Assembly: GCF_014836675.1 (NCBI RefSeq)
Contig: NZ_JACSQK010000009.1
Location: 90,840-154,839, forward strand
Reading direction: 5' to 3'
Source of the DNA: Comamonas avium
Lineage (GTDB): Bacteria > Pseudomonadota > Gammaproteobacteria > Burkholderiales > Burkholderiaceae_C
Length of the DNA: 64,000 nucleotides
Shown here one piece after another: positions 20,762 through 30,316 of the stretch. The first letter of the stretch is position 1. The number at the start of each line of letters is the position of its first letter. Position numbers and translations under genes: made by a program. Under the pieces are notes generated by a model. The model saw only the letters and a program-made list of their open reading frames with translations, did not search any database and was not told where the DNA came from.

Positions 20762-21289
20762 ATGACACAAACAAAACCAGCCTTGACCTCGCAAACCGAG
20801 GGTGCTCCCGGTGAGCAAGTGCCATCCACCCAGCGGGTGTTTGAAGCTGTGCGCGAATTGCGTGCAATGGAGCAGATCGCTACACGGGAAACTGTGGCAG
20901 AGCTGACGGGGCTAAAAATGGGCATTGTGGATGACCGTCTGAGATCCCTTGTCGATGACGGGAAGCTCAAGCGACTGCTGCGCGGTATTTACGAGCTGGT
21001 GGAGCAGTTCCCACCGCCGCGAGCAATCAGCAAGACGGTGCTTGGCAACGGGGCTGTGGTGTACGACATTGGGGACGATGTGATCACGTTGAGCCCGCAA
21101 GAGGCTCGCGTACTGGCTGAACTGAGCTTGGGCGCTGCAGGCACGGCAGTGTTGATTCACAGCACGAATCAACACCTATTTCTTGCTACGGAGCTGGCTG
21201 CGAAGGTAGAGAAGTTGGAGCGGGAGCTAAAAGCACAGAAGCACCATGGCAAGGGGGACGCAAGGCAAATGGACATTTTGCTCACATGA
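20762..21289 (+). CDS. Winged-helix regulator candidate at the end of the right early operon
   Basis: Residues 20-85 form a replication- or regulator-type winged helix (STQRVFEAVRELRAMEQIATRETVAELTGLKMGIVDDRLRSLVDDGKLKRLLRGIYELV). A variable middle and a C-terminal coiled coil (LATELAAKVEKLERELKAQKH) follow. It is the last gene before the late region, the place of Q or other late regulators in lambdoid phages. No homology to Q is visible; a late-gene activator is a guess from position. Confidence 0.65.
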   Translation: MTQTKPALTSQTEGAPGEQVPSTQRVFEAVRELRAMEQIATRETVAELTGLKMGIVDDRLRSLVDDGKLKRLLRGIYELVEQFPPPRAISKTVLGNGAVVYDIGDDVITLSPQEARVLAELSLGAAGTAVLIHSTNQHLFLATELAAKVEKLERELKAQKHHGKGDARQMDILLT

Positions 21290-21766
21290 GGGCTGACATG
21301 CTGCCTGTGGTGCTGGTGCACAGGCACTGCGGGTTGACAGCTAACGGCCCATTGCAAGCATTGAACAACATGGACTGAGCGACGGCTATGCAGCAGACGC
21401 TACCGACCAAAGGGGCGGTTCGATCCGCAGCAGGAGCCCCACACCTGCGGGATGCATGTGGATGTGGCTCGAAGACCGCAGCGCTGAACAAGGAACGTGC
21501 TGCGCATCCGGCATCCACACCACTGCCGCACCTGCTGCATGTTGCAGCGGACGGTAGCGGCCAATCAGATTGGCATGGCGATGACATGGAGGCATGCCCA
21601 TGGCTGGCGGAAAAACGCTAGTAGCCTCGCAGGCTTGCAGCACCGTTGATGCAGGCCCGCCACATGCCGTCCGCCAATGCGGATGAACTAGATTGCTTTT
21701 TTTGACTGTCAGAATCGAATGCGATACTACGCAAGTTTTTAGTTAGGAATACCGATAGGATTTTGC
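21290..21766. other. Non-coding stretch between early genes and the chemotaxis receptor
   Basis: There is no convincing ORF on either strand. It contains motifs such as AACGGCCCATTGCAAGC and TAGCGGCCAATCAGATTGG that read like decayed repeat material rather than phage DNA. A similar TAGCGGTCATGCGAAGG occurs on the other side of the receptor gene (near 23707). The late promoter expected after the regulator gene is not recognisable. Confidence 0.45.
21731..21758 (+). promoter_or_regulatory. Possible flagellar-sigma-type promoter of the chemotaxis receptor
   Basis: GCAAGTTT, 12 bases and ACCGATAG resemble the FliA pattern TAAAGTTT-N11-GCCGATAA. The ATG follows only nine bases after, so the leader would be almost absent; this weakens the call. 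Confidence 0.3.
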
Positions 21767-23584
21767 ATGCAGCTCACGCTCCGGACACGTCTCATTGCAC
21801 TCAGTATCGCAATCGTCACCGTGGCCATGCTGGCTTTGGCGGCGGCCAATTTTCTGACCATGCAGCGCCATGTCCAGTCGACAGTGGACGCCCAGAGTCG
21901 CCAACTGGTTGCCGCCCAGGCGCGCGTACTGGGCGACTGGGTAGAGTCAAAACGCTTGCTGACCCACACGCTGACGCTGGCTATCGACCAGGCAGACTCG
22001 CGCGGCGTGGTCCAGGCGCTGCGCGACGGGGGCGGATTTTCCGACGCCTACGTGGGCTTTCCGGACAAGCGAACGATCTTCCTGAACCCCATGCCGGACA
22101 CCTACGACGTGACTTCGCGCCCCTGGTATAAGCAGGCCGTGCAGGAGGGCAAACCGATCGTGACCGCACCCTATCTGTTCACTTCGCCGCCCGAAGTGGG
22201 GGTGACCTTCGCCGAACCCGTCGGCCCCAAGGGCAATCCCACCGCCGTGGTGGGCACCGACGTGCTGCTGACCACCGTGGTGCGCACCGTGGCCTCTATC
22301 CGCCCGACGCCGGACAGCTTTGCGTTTCTGGCCAACCAGGCCGGAGCCATCGTGACCCACCCCGACACCGCTCTGACGCTCAAGCCCGTGTCCACGCTTT
22401 CGCCCAGTCTCCAGCCGGAAGCCATGCAAGCACTGGAGCAGGCCACGAGCGGCATGCCCACGCAGATCAACGGCACCTACTATCTGCTTTACAGCCATGC
22501 CGTGCCAGGCACCGACTGGCAGCTCGTGACCGCCGTGCACCGGGGCCAGGCGCTGGCATCCCTTGGCACCCTCCTGCAGGTGTCGGCCGTCACGGTGATC
22601 GTCTCGCTGGCCGTTGCCATCCTGCTGCTCGGCGCGGTCATCGCGCGCTCGCTCCGCCGTTTGGCCGTGGTGCGCGATGCGCTGGAAGACATCGCCTCGG
22701 GCGAGGGCGACCTGACGCGCCGCCTCTCCACGCATGGCAACGACGAACTCACACAGATCGCACGCGCCTTCAACCACTTCGTGGACAAGATCGCGGCCGT
22801 GCTGGTCCGTATCCGGGAGTCGTCCGAGTCCGTGCGCGTGGCCACCACAGAAATCGCCAGCGGCAACCAGGACCTGTCGGCCCGCACCGAGCAGCAGGCG
22901 AGCTCGCTGGAAGAGACCGCGGCGGCGATGGAACAGCTCACCGCCACCGTGCAACAGAACGCCGAGAACGCGCGCCAGGCCAGTCAGCTGGCCAGCGGTG
23001 CCTCCGACGTCGCCACACACGGCGGCAGCGTCGTGGGCCAGGTGGTGCAGACCATGGGCGGCATCGAGTCCTCGTCGCGCAAGATCGCCGACATCATTGG
23101 CGTGATCGACGGCATCGCCTTCCAGACCAACATCCTGGCCCTGAACGCAGCCGTGGAAGCCGCCCGCGCAGGTGAGCAAGGGCGTGGTTTTGCCGTGGTT
23201 GCTGCCGAAGTACGTACTCTGGCACAGCGCAGCGCCTCGGCCGCCAAGGAAATCAAGGCCCTGATCGATGCATCGGTGGAACAGGTCAGCGTCGGCAGCC
23301 AACTGGTGCACGACGCCGGCGTCACCATGAACAAAGTGGTGGAAAGCGTGCGCCAGGTGACGACCATCGTGGCCGAGATCAGCAACGCCAGCCAGGAACA
23401 GAGCACGGGCATTTCCGAGATCGGCGGCGCCGTGAGCCAAATGGACCAGGCCACGCAGCAGAACGCCGCGCTGGTGGAGGAAGCGAGCGCCGCAGCGCAG
23501 TCGCTGCAGCAGCAAGCCGCGCAATTGGCGGATGCGGTGGCTGGGTTTAAGCTGGATGCACCCGCTGCTATTCAGAATCGGTGA
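21767..23584 (+). CDS. Methyl-accepting chemotaxis protein with dCache sensor
   Basis: This 605-residue receptor has a first membrane helix (residues 8-30) and a periplasmic dCache domain ([19 protein letters not shown]...[21 protein letters not shown]). A second helix (about 277-298), a HAMP domain and a full signalling domain follow, with hairpin tip [31 protein letters not shown] near residue 450. It senses a small ligand and signals through CheW/CheA at the inner membrane. No C-terminal CheR-binding pentapeptide is seen. It is GC-rich compared with the flanking phage genes and lies between early and late blocks, so it looks inserted. Confidence 0.93.
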   Translation: MQLTLRTRLIALSIAIVTVAMLALAAANFLTMQRHVQSTVDAQSRQLVAAQARVLGDWVESKRLLTHTLTLAIDQADSRGVVQALRDGGGFSDAYVGFPDKRTIFLNPMPDTYDVTSRPWYKQAVQEGKPIVTAPYLFTSPPEVGVTFAEPVGPKGNPTAVVGTDVLLTTVVRTVASIRPTPDSFAFLANQAGAIVTHPDTALTLKPVSTLSPSLQPEAMQALEQATSGMPTQINGTYYLLYSHAVPGTDWQLVTAVHRGQALASLGTLLQVSAVTVIVSLAVAILLLGAVIARSLRRLAVVRDALEDIASGEGDLTRRLSTHGNDELTQIARAFNHFVDKIAAVLVRIRESSESVRVATTEIASGNQDLSARTEQQASSLEETAAAMEQLTATVQQNAENARQASQLASGASDVATHGGSVVGQVVQTMGGIESSSRKIADIIGVIDGIAFQTNILALNAAVEAARAGEQGRGFAVVAAEVRTLAQRSASAAKEIKALIDASVEQVSVGSQLVHDAGVTMNKVVESVRQVTTIVAEISNASQEQSTGISEIGGAVSQMDQATQQNAALVEEASAAAQSLQQQAAQLADAVAGFKLDAPAAIQNR

Positions 23585-23811
23585 CGCTAGCCTGCACCTG
23601 CAAGGTCCGCTGTGGGTTGATTTTCAGCCGACTCGAACAAGCGCTGATGGGCACCTCAGGTCGGTCGCGCAGCCCCATCAAGTCTGCCGACTGACCGCTG
23701 AAGCCAGTAGCGGTCATGCGAAGGTGCACTGCAGCTGTCAGTTTCTAGCCGTTACCAGTCATAGCATGCTCGACTACAAAGCAAGAATGAATGGTCGTGC
23801 TCAGTTAACTA
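23585..23811. other. Non-coding stretch after the chemotaxis receptor
   Basis: No supported gene. GACCGCTGAAGCCAGTAGCGGTC (in parts) forms an inverted-repeat-like pattern around 23690-23713, but without a T-run. It belongs with the receptor insert rather than with the phage late block that starts at the terminator near 23812. Confidence 0.4.
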
Positions 23812-23838
23812 GCCACCCACTGCGGTGGTTTTATTAAC
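23812..23838 (+). terminator. Weak terminator-like hairpin ahead of the late region
   Basis: CCACC, CACTGC loop and GGTGG are followed by TTTTATT. The same CCACCCACTG core recurs at the terminator near 29036, so the element seems to be a reused module. Confidence 0.5.
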
Positions 23839-23841
23839 GGC

Positions 23842-23853
23842 CCCAGCATAGGG
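23842..23853 (+). promoter_or_regulatory. Late-block motif CCCAGCATAGGG, copy 1
   Basis: The motif lies 36 bases before the terminase small subunit start and directly after a terminator-like hairpin. It is followed by TTAGG. See the findings for the six-copy set. Confidence 0.7.
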
Positions 23854-23889
23854 TTAGGCTAAAGCCAATCCACCTGCAAAACTGGGTGC

Positions 23890-24972
23890 ATGGCAAAACA
23901 ACCAGCAGGCAAGAAGCCTGTCACCCGTTCGAGTCCTGCGCCTAAGCCTGCAGCCACCAAGAAGGTTGCAGGCAAAGCTGCGCCTGTTGCAAAGCCTGCC
24001 ATCAAAGCGCTGGCAAAGCCTGTTGCGAAGATATCTGTTAAGCGTATAGCTACGCCTGCTAAGAGCAAACCCAAGGCCACAGCAAAAGAGAAAGCGCCAG
24101 CCCCAAAGAAGGTGCCTGCAAAGAAGGTAGCCACCAAAGCACCAGTCAGAAGACCTAAGCCAAGGTCAGCTGATGTGCCTCAGATTGAGCTCACCGCCAA
24201 GCAGCAGCGTTTTATCGATGAGTACTTGGTGGACTTGAATGGCACTCAAGCTGCGATTCGAGCTGGATACAGCCCAGACACTGCAAAGCAGATGGCGTCT
24301 GAGAACCTGTCAAAACCTTACCTACAGCTTGCCATCGCAGAAGCCAGGAAGCAGCAGCAAGCGCGCACACACATCAATGCAGATGCCTTGCTACTACAGG
24401 CTTGGATGATTGCGACCGCTGACTCCAGAGAGCTGACAGAGGTGCACGTTGGGTGCTGCCGCCATTGCTGGGGTGATGGATTTAAGTGGCAGCGCACAGT
24501 GGCTGAGTTCAACAAGGACCGTGAACGCCATATCAATGACAAAACCACAGGACTCATTCACAAAGATGACGAGTTCGATGAGCAAGGTGGTATCGGCTAT
24601 AGCCCACTGCGCCCACCACATCCAGAGTGCCCGGATTGCCGTGGTGATGGTTATGCGCGCGATGTAATCAAAGACACCCGATACCTAAGCCCTGCTGCCG
24701 TACAGCTGTATGCGGGCGTCAAGCGCACCAAAGATGGTTTACAGGTGCTACAGCACAGCAAAGAAGCATTTGCGGAAAAGCTATGGAAGCATTTGGGACT
24801 GTACGAGAAGGACAATGAGCAAAAGGCAGATCCACTGACTACGCTTTTGTCTCGCATCGCTACAGCAAGTGGCAATGGCTTTGTCCCTGTGCAAAACGAC
24901 CCAGAGTCTGCAACGGTAGCAAAGCCCAGCGCGTTTCATCCACGTCAGGAAGTGGATGATGAGGACGACTAA
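23890..24972 (+). CDS. terS: Terminase small subunit with histone H1-like N-terminal tail
   Basis: Residues 98-180 hold the terminase_2 DNA-binding core (ELTAKQQRFIDEYLVDLNGTQAAIRAGYSPDTAKQMASENLSKP). The first 95 residues are an Ala/Lys/Pro-rich tail of repeated KPA and AKK units. A Cys-rich insert follows the core (CRHCWGDGF about residue 195, CPDCRGDGY about 248), likely a zinc ribbon. The protein would recognise packaging sites. The end overlaps the large subunit by 17 bases. Both the tail and the insert make it about twice the usual length. Confidence 0.88.
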   Translation: MAKQPAGKKPVTRSSPAPKPAATKKVAGKAAPVAKPAIKALAKPVAKISVKRIATPAKSKPKATAKEKAPAPKKVPAKKVATKAPVRRPKPRSADVPQIELTAKQQRFIDEYLVDLNGTQAAIRAGYSPDTAKQMASENLSKPYLQLAIAEARKQQQARTHINADALLLQAWMIATADSRELTEVHVGCCRHCWGDGFKWQRTVAEFNKDRERHINDKTTGLIHKDDEFDEQGGIGYSPLRPPHPECPDCRGDGYARDVIKDTRYLSPAAVQLYAGVKRTKDGLQVLQHSKEAFAEKLWKHLGLYEKDNEQKADPLTTLLSRIATASGNGFVPVQNDPESATVAKPSAFHPRQEVDDEDD

Positions 24973-26710
24973 ATCCGTTCGCGCCAGTGAGGCTGGTAGT
25001 CTGGATGAGGATGTTGGGGCAATCGCGGCAGTGCGAGGCTGTAAGGCGGATGCGTTGCTGGGAGAAGCGTGGGAGAAACCATCTGGCAAGAATCCACAGC
25101 GCGCTCCCATCGTTGCAGGCCATCCATCACAACTGCCCACTGATGCGGAAGAGCTGGCGCGTTGCTTGGCTGACCCTGAATGGCGGCTATTCAGTGGATG
25201 CCTGTATCAGATCATTGTGAAGGGCGAGCCAGTCAAGGATGCCGACGGCAATGAGATTGACGAGGGCGAGAGCTTTGTACAGCCATTCAAACCCAACCAG
25301 GCGCAGCGCCGGTTTATTAAGAGGCTGTGGCACCGCAATCTGATTCTGAAAGCGCGCCAGCTGGGATTCACCACGCTGATTGCCATCATGTGGCTGGACC
25401 ACGCGCTGTTCAACGGCAACCAGCGGTGCGGCATGATCGCCCAGGACCGGGAGACGGCAGAGTCGATTTTTCGGGACAAGGTGGTTTTTGCATACGACCA
25501 TCTACCAGAGGAGATCCGCGAACGCTTCCCACTGGCACGCGCCAGTACCAAAGAGCTGCTGTTCGCACACAACAATAGCTCGATTCGCGTGGCGACCTCT
25601 GTTCGCGGCGGCACGATCCATCGATTGCATGTGTCCGAGTTCGGCAAGATCTGCGCGAAGTTTCCGCACAAAGCAGAAGAAGTGGTTACCGGTTCATTCC
25701 AGGCGGTACCGCAGTCCGGGATCATTGTTGTGGAGTCCACCGCCGAAGGAACGGATGGTGAGTTCTACAAGATGTGCCAGCGCGCGCAAGCGTTGGTGGC
25801 TGGTAAAACACTGCTGACGCGCAGCCAGTATCGCTTTCACTTTTACGCCTGGTGGCAAGACCCAAGCTACACCATGGACCCGGCAGGCGTGCCGATCAGT
25901 GACGAGCTACACGACTACTTCAACGGCATCGAGGCCGATTCAGGCTGCAAGATCGACCAAGGCCAGCGCGCTTGGTACACGGAAAAGCAGCGCAATGACT
26001 TTGCCGGGGCCGAGGAGCGCATGTGGCGTGAGTACCCGAGCACTCCGGGCGAAGCGTTCCAGCAATCCACGATGGGCAACTACTTCGCCAAGGAGATTGC
26101 CTACTTACGCAAACGTGGCGGCATCACCCAAGTGCCTGTGCTGGACTTGCCTGTGTACACGTTCTGGGACATCGGCCGTAAAGACGGCACCGCCATCTGG
26201 TTCATGCAGCGGCTGCGTCAAGAGGATCGTTTTATTGGCTACTTTGAAGACCACAACGCGGACCTGCGCGCCTACGCGGTGGAGTTGCAGCGCCGAGGCT
26301 TTGTGTACGGGATGCACTTCTTGCCCCATGACGCTGGGCACCAACGACTGTCAGACACCAACAAGTCCACCCGCCAAATGCTCCAAGACCTGCTGCCTGG
26401 GCATGGCTTCTATGTACTGCCACCAATCACTGAGCTGATGACAGGCATTTATCAGACGCGCAAGCACCTCAAGACGGCGTGGTTTGACATTGATGCGACT
26501 GCGCAAGGCATTGAGCGGTTGACCAATTACAAGAAAAAGTGGAGCACCGCTGAGGCGCGCTATCTGGATAACAAACCCGAAAAGTCCAACGGCTGCAGTG
26601 AAGGTGCCGATGCTTTTCGCCAATACGCGCAGGCGACAGAGCTGGGCTTGCTTGATTCGTTGACCAACAACCGGGGCTACCAAGAAGCCCCGACACCGAC
26701 TTGCTATTGA
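24956..26710 (+). CDS. terL: Terminase large subunit
   Basis: This 584-residue packaging motor shows an ATPase part with FLKARQLGFTTLIAIMWLDHALF (Walker A-like LKARQLGFTT near residue 130), AQDRETAESIF and a Walker B-like IIVVESTAEGTDGEF. The C-terminal nuclease part has YTFWDIGRKDGTAIWFMQ and YGMHFLPHDAGHQRLSD. It cuts and pumps DNA into the prohead through the portal. The start at 24956 overlaps terS; the next gene starts 16 bases after the stop. Confidence 0.92.
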   Translation: MMRTTKSVRASEAGSLDEDVGAIAAVRGCKADALLGEAWEKPSGKNPQRAPIVAGHPSQLPTDAEELARCLADPEWRLFSGCLYQIIVKGEPVKDADGNEIDEGESFVQPFKPNQAQRRFIKRLWHRNLILKARQLGFTTLIAIMWLDHALFNGNQRCGMIAQDRETAESIFRDKVVFAYDHLPEEIRERFPLARASTKELLFAHNNSSIRVATSVRGGTIHRLHVSEFGKICAKFPHKAEEVVTGSFQAVPQSGIIVVESTAEGTDGEFYKMCQRAQALVAGKTLLTRSQYRFHFYAWWQDPSYTMDPAGVPISDELHDYFNGIEADSGCKIDQGQRAWYTEKQRNDFAGAEERMWREYPSTPGEAFQQSTMGNYFAKEIAYLRKRGGITQVPVLDLPVYTFWDIGRKDGTAIWFMQRLRQEDRFIGYFEDHNADLRAYAVELQRRGFVYGMHFLPHDAGHQRLSDTNKSTRQMLQDLLPGHGFYVLPPITELMTGIYQTRKHLKTAWFDIDATAQGIERLTNYKKKWSTAEARYLDNKPEKSNGCSEGADAFRQYAQATELGLLDSLTNNRGYQEAPTPTCY

Positions 26711-26726
26711 TACCGAGGAAGCCACC

Positions 26727-29024
26727 ATGCGAGACACACAACCCAACATCGACCCTGTGGATACGCCTGAAGGTGATGTACCCCTGTCACTGGCTGAGTA
26801 CCGCGAGATCCACGAAGAGATCGACCACCAGCCGCGCGAGTGGCGGCCCATTGCAGATCGCGAGATTGAATACGCAGAGGGCAACCAGCTGCGCACCGAG
26901 CTGCTGGAGGCGCAGAAGGCCTTGGGCATTCCACCCAGTATGGAGAACCTGATTGGTGCTGCCTTGGAAGGCATTCGCGGCTTTGAGGAAGCCACGCGCG
27001 CGGACTGGCGTGTGACAGCCAATGGTCAGCCTGGTGGGCAGGATGTGGCGGATGCGATCAGCTTCAAACTCAACGAAGCCGAGCGGCATAGCAAGGCAGA
27101 CGATGCATGCAGCAAGGCGTTTTACCCGCAGATCGGCGTGGGCGTGGGGTGGGTAGAAGTCAGTCGCGCCGATGACCCGTTTGGTTTTCCCTACCAGTGC
27201 CTGCCGGTCAGCCGCAATGAAATGCACTGGGACTGGGCCAGCGCGCAAGATGACCTCAGTGATGCGCGGTGGGTTCGTCGCCAGCGCTGGATGCACCCAG
27301 CCCGGCTGGCGCGCGTCTTTCCTGAGCACAAAGAGCTAATCAACCGCTTTGGCAAGGCTGGTACCGGCTGGTGGACGGAGTACGAGGCGTCAGGCTATGG
27401 CGGTGGCAGCACCGGTATGAACCGTGCGTTTGATGTGGCGCGCGAATGGACCGTGGCCGAAGACCGCTGGTTCAACCCGTTCAACAAGGAAGTGTGCGTG
27501 ACCGAGCTGTGGTACCGCCGCTGGAACAATGTGGTGGTGCTCAAGTCCAAAGATGGCCGGGTGGTGGAGTACGACGAAAACAACCCGGCACATGTGCACG
27601 CCATTGCCAACAACCTGGTGCAATACCGCCGCGCGGTGGTCCCCAAGGTGCGCCGCAGCTACTGGCTGGGTCCGCATGTACTGTTTGATGGCCCCACACC
27701 GTATTCGCACAAGCACTTCCCTTATGTGCCGTTCTGGGGCTTCCGTGAAGAAAACACGCGCGTGCCGTTTGGCTATATCCGCAACATGCTGTACCAGCAA
27801 GACACGCTCAATTCAGGAAATTCGCGCCTGCGCTGGGGCATGAGTGCTTACCGAGTAGAGCGCACCAAGGGTGCCGTGGCCATGACGGACGAGCAGTTTC
27901 GCCGCACTGTGGGCCGCTTGGACGCGGACATTGTCTTGGACCATGTGCACATGGCCCAGCAAGGCGCAACCTTTAAGGTGGAGCGTGATTACCAGATGAC
28001 TGCGAGCCAGCTGGAGCTGCTGGCTAATGCGCGCCAGGCGATCGAGCGGGTGAACCCTGCAGCAGCGGGTGCCTTCAGTGGCCGGCGCGGTACGGCCACA
28101 TCGGGCGTGCAGGAGCAGACCCAGGTGGAGCAGGCCAACCAGTCGTTGGCACACATGATGGGCAACTTCAAGCGGGGGCGCACGCAGGTGGGTGAGCTGC
28201 TGATGTCCATGCTGGTGCAGGACTTGGGCAGGGAAGAGCAAAGCATCGTGATCGAAGGTGATGCAGTGCGCGCTGACCGCACGGTGGTGATCAACAAGCC
28301 TGAGACCGATGAGCACGGTTACCCGTATCTGTCCAACGACCTGCAGCGCACCCGTTTGATGGTGGCCTTGGAGGATGTGCCAAGCAGCCCGACCTACCGT
28401 GGCCAGCAACTCAACGCCATGAGCGAAGTGGTCAAAGCCATGCCGCCACAGTTCCAGGCGGTGTGCATGCCGCTGATGGCGTCGCTACTGGATGTGCCGT
28501 TCAAGAAGGAGTTGGTGGAAGCCATTCGCGCCGCTGGGGGTCAGGAAACGCCCGAGCAGGTGGAGCAGCGCATCAAAGAAAAGGTGGCAGAAGCTCTCAA
28601 GCTGGCAGGCCATGAGCTGAAGGCGCGCGAACTGGATATGAAGGACCGACTGACTGAAGCTCAGATCAAAGACATTGTGGCGGGGGCAGTGCTCAAGGGC
28701 GTTCAGTCCAGCTTCAGCTCCATGCAAGGCGCGGCTCAAGTTGCTCAAATGCCGATGATTGCCCCGATTGCAGACGCCATCATGCAGGGCGCGGGCTACA
28801 CCAAGCCTGAGCAAGCCGATGATCCGAACTTCCCCACAGCGGATGTGCAGGCTGCGGTGCAGATGAAAGACCCTTACCTGCAAGGTGAAGGCCGCCCGGG
28901 TGCGGATGGCTTGCCCGGAGTGGAGCAAAACACCAGCCCCACGTACCCGCCTGTGCCCCAAGGCGCGCCGCAAGGCATGGATGGGATTGAGACACCAGCC
29001 ACGCAAGACAACCTGCCTGCATAA
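26727..29024 (+). CDS. Portal protein (P22/N4-like)
   Basis: The 765-residue length, place after terL and sequences such as YFPYVPFWGFREENTRVPFGYIRNMLYQQDTLNSGNSRLRW fit podoviral portal proteins of the P22/N4 type. The middle AGAFSGRRGTATSGVQEQTQVEQANQSLAHMMGNFKRGRTQVGELLMSMLVQDLG is a long helical core, and the end is Pro/Gly-rich. It forms the dodecameric DNA entry vertex. CGAGGAAG precedes the ATG. A strong terminator follows the stop. Confidence 0.88.
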   Translation: MRDTQPNIDPVDTPEGDVPLSLAEYREIHEEIDHQPREWRPIADREIEYAEGNQLRTELLEAQKALGIPPSMENLIGAALEGIRGFEEATRADWRVTANGQPGGQDVADAISFKLNEAERHSKADDACSKAFYPQIGVGVGWVEVSRADDPFGFPYQCLPVSRNEMHWDWASAQDDLSDARWVRRQRWMHPARLARVFPEHKELINRFGKAGTGWWTEYEASGYGGGSTGMNRAFDVAREWTVAEDRWFNPFNKEVCVTELWYRRWNNVVVLKSKDGRVVEYDENNPAHVHAIANNLVQYRRAVVPKVRRSYWLGPHVLFDGPTPYSHKHFPYVPFWGFREENTRVPFGYIRNMLYQQDTLNSGNSRLRWGMSAYRVERTKGAVAMTDEQFRRTVGRLDADIVLDHVHMAQQGATFKVERDYQMTASQLELLANARQAIERVNPAAAGAFSGRRGTATSGVQEQTQVEQANQSLAHMMGNFKRGRTQVGELLMSMLVQDLGREEQSIVIEGDAVRADRTVVINKPETDEHGYPYLSNDLQRTRLMVALEDVPSSPTYRGQQLNAMSEVVKAMPPQFQAVCMPLMASLLDVPFKKELVEAIRAAGGQETPEQVEQRIKEKVAEALKLAGHELKARELDMKDRLTEAQIKDIVAGAVLKGVQSSFSSMQGAAQVAQMPMIAPIADAIMQGAGYTKPEQADDPNFPTADVQAAVQMKDPYLQGEGRPGADGLPGVEQNTSPTYPPVPQGAPQGMDGIETPATQDNLPA

Positions 29025-29035
29025 GCCTATCCAAG

Positions 29036-29061
29036 GAGCCACCCACTGAGGTGGCTTTTTT
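29036..29061 (+). terminator. Terminator after the portal gene
   Basis: GCCACC, CACTGA loop and GGTGGC are followed by six T. The late-block motif follows eight bases later. Confidence 0.85.
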
Positions 29062-29068
29062 GTGCTCG

Positions 29069-29080
29069 CCCAGCATAGGG
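29069..29080 (+). promoter_or_regulatory. Late-block motif CCCAGCATAGGG, copy 2
   Basis: This copy follows a terminator and a GTGCTCG spacer and is followed by CTTAGGG. A leader of about 170 bases without an ORF leads to the scaffold gene, longer than for the other copies. Confidence 0.7.
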
Positions 29081-29251
29081 CTTAGGGATTTGCCCGCTCT
29101 CTTTCATTCTCCATACCAAGCAAAGCGCGACTGCGCCGAGCGAAGCAGGGGGCGTTTACGCGCTTTCGTTTCAGGAGCATGCAGCAAAGCCCGCAAGGGC
29201 CAAGCTTATTGCTGACCCATTGCGGCCACGGCGATATGTGGCGGGACAGGC

Positions 29252-30307
29252 ATGACAACCAACCAGGACTTTGATTACGACAGCATTGATGGCGCGTTGA
29301 CGCCGCAGCAGGCTTTGGCAGCTTTGTCTGCCGAGCAGGGTGATACCTCTGGCGCGCAAGCGACCGGGGATTTAGGTGGCGCGCCCGCGACCACCGCTGC
29401 AACGGACACAACACCCGCCGCCAGTGCTGATTCCACGACAGCAGAAAAGCCAGTCACAACTGAAGCGGATCCCGCTGATGCCGTGCTACTGGCGCGCGAT
29501 GGCAAGCACACCATTCCCTACGACACGCTGGTGAAAGCACGTGAAGAAGGGCAGCACTGGAAAGCGCAGGCAGAAGCCGCTGAAGCACGTGAAACCGCTG
29601 CACAACAGCAGTTGGCACAGTTGCAAACGCAGGCCCAAGCGCGCGCTGATGCAGGCAAGGAAGCCACTACGGCGGACAACCTTGTAGTCCAGACGCAGGC
29701 GGCACTGGATGCTGGCGTTGATGTTGGGCTGTTTGGCGATTTCTCTGAAAAAGCCATGGCAGCCGGCATCAAAGCAATGAACCAGCAATCCAGCGAAGCA
29801 CTTCGCGCGGAGCTGCGCGCAGAAATGCGAGCAGAGCTGGAAAAGGAGCTGGCCCCCTTAAAGCAGCAGCGCGCCGAATCTGCGTCCAACGCGCACTACG
29901 AGGTGATCTACGGCAAGCATCCCGATGCGGACTCGATTGCCCAAAGCACCGAGTTCAAAGCGTGGGTGGATGCCCAGCCCAGTGCCGTGCGCGCCGCCTA
30001 TTGGGGGCTTTTTGATGCCAGTACAGGCGGCACTGCTGACCAGATCGTGGAAGTGTTTGACGCCTTCAAGGACGCGACAGCACCAAAGCCCACCACAACA
30101 GCTGCAACCGTCAAGGACGCAGCAAGCGCCGCTGTGGCGTCAGTCAAGACACCGCCCCCAGCTAGCCTTTCCAGCATTCCTGGTGGCCATGCTGCGGGCA
30201 CGTCTGCGCTGGACAACACGGCGGGATTGTCCGGCCTCGAAATGCTTAATGCCACCGAAGGCATGAGTCCCCAGCAAATCGAGGCATGGCTGAACCGTCA
30301 GATCTAG
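29252..30307 (+). CDS. Scaffolding protein
   Basis: This 351-residue acidic, Ala/Gln/Glu-rich protein has long coiled-coil stretches (WKAQAEAAEARETAAQQQLAQLQTQAQARAD and RAELRAEMRAELEKELAPLKQQR) flanked by Thr/Ala-rich disorder. It lies directly before the capsid gene. It would guide capsid assembly and leave the prohead. The assignment rests on composition and order, not on a conserved motif. Nine bases separate it from the capsid start. Confidence 0.8.
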   Translation: MTTNQDFDYDSIDGALTPQQALAALSAEQGDTSGAQATGDLGGAPATTAATDTTPAASADSTTAEKPVTTEADPADAVLLARDGKHTIPYDTLVKAREEGQHWKAQAEAAEARETAAQQQLAQLQTQAQARADAGKEATTADNLVVQTQAALDAGVDVGLFGDFSEKAMAAGIKAMNQQSSEALRAELRAEMRAELEKELAPLKQQRAESASNAHYEVIYGKHPDADSIAQSTEFKAWVDAQPSAVRAAYWGLFDASTGGTADQIVEVFDAFKDATAPKPTTTAATVKDAASAAVASVKTPPPASLSSIPGGHAAGTSALDNTAGLSGLEMLNATEGMSPQQIEAWLNRQI

Positions 30308-30316
30308 GAGTAAGAC

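Noticed and set aside
21947..23524. 525-codon leftward ORF opposite the chemotaxis receptor
   Set aside because: It is His/Gly/Arg-rich nonsense typical of the antisense frame of GC-rich DNA, while the forward frame is a complete receptor.
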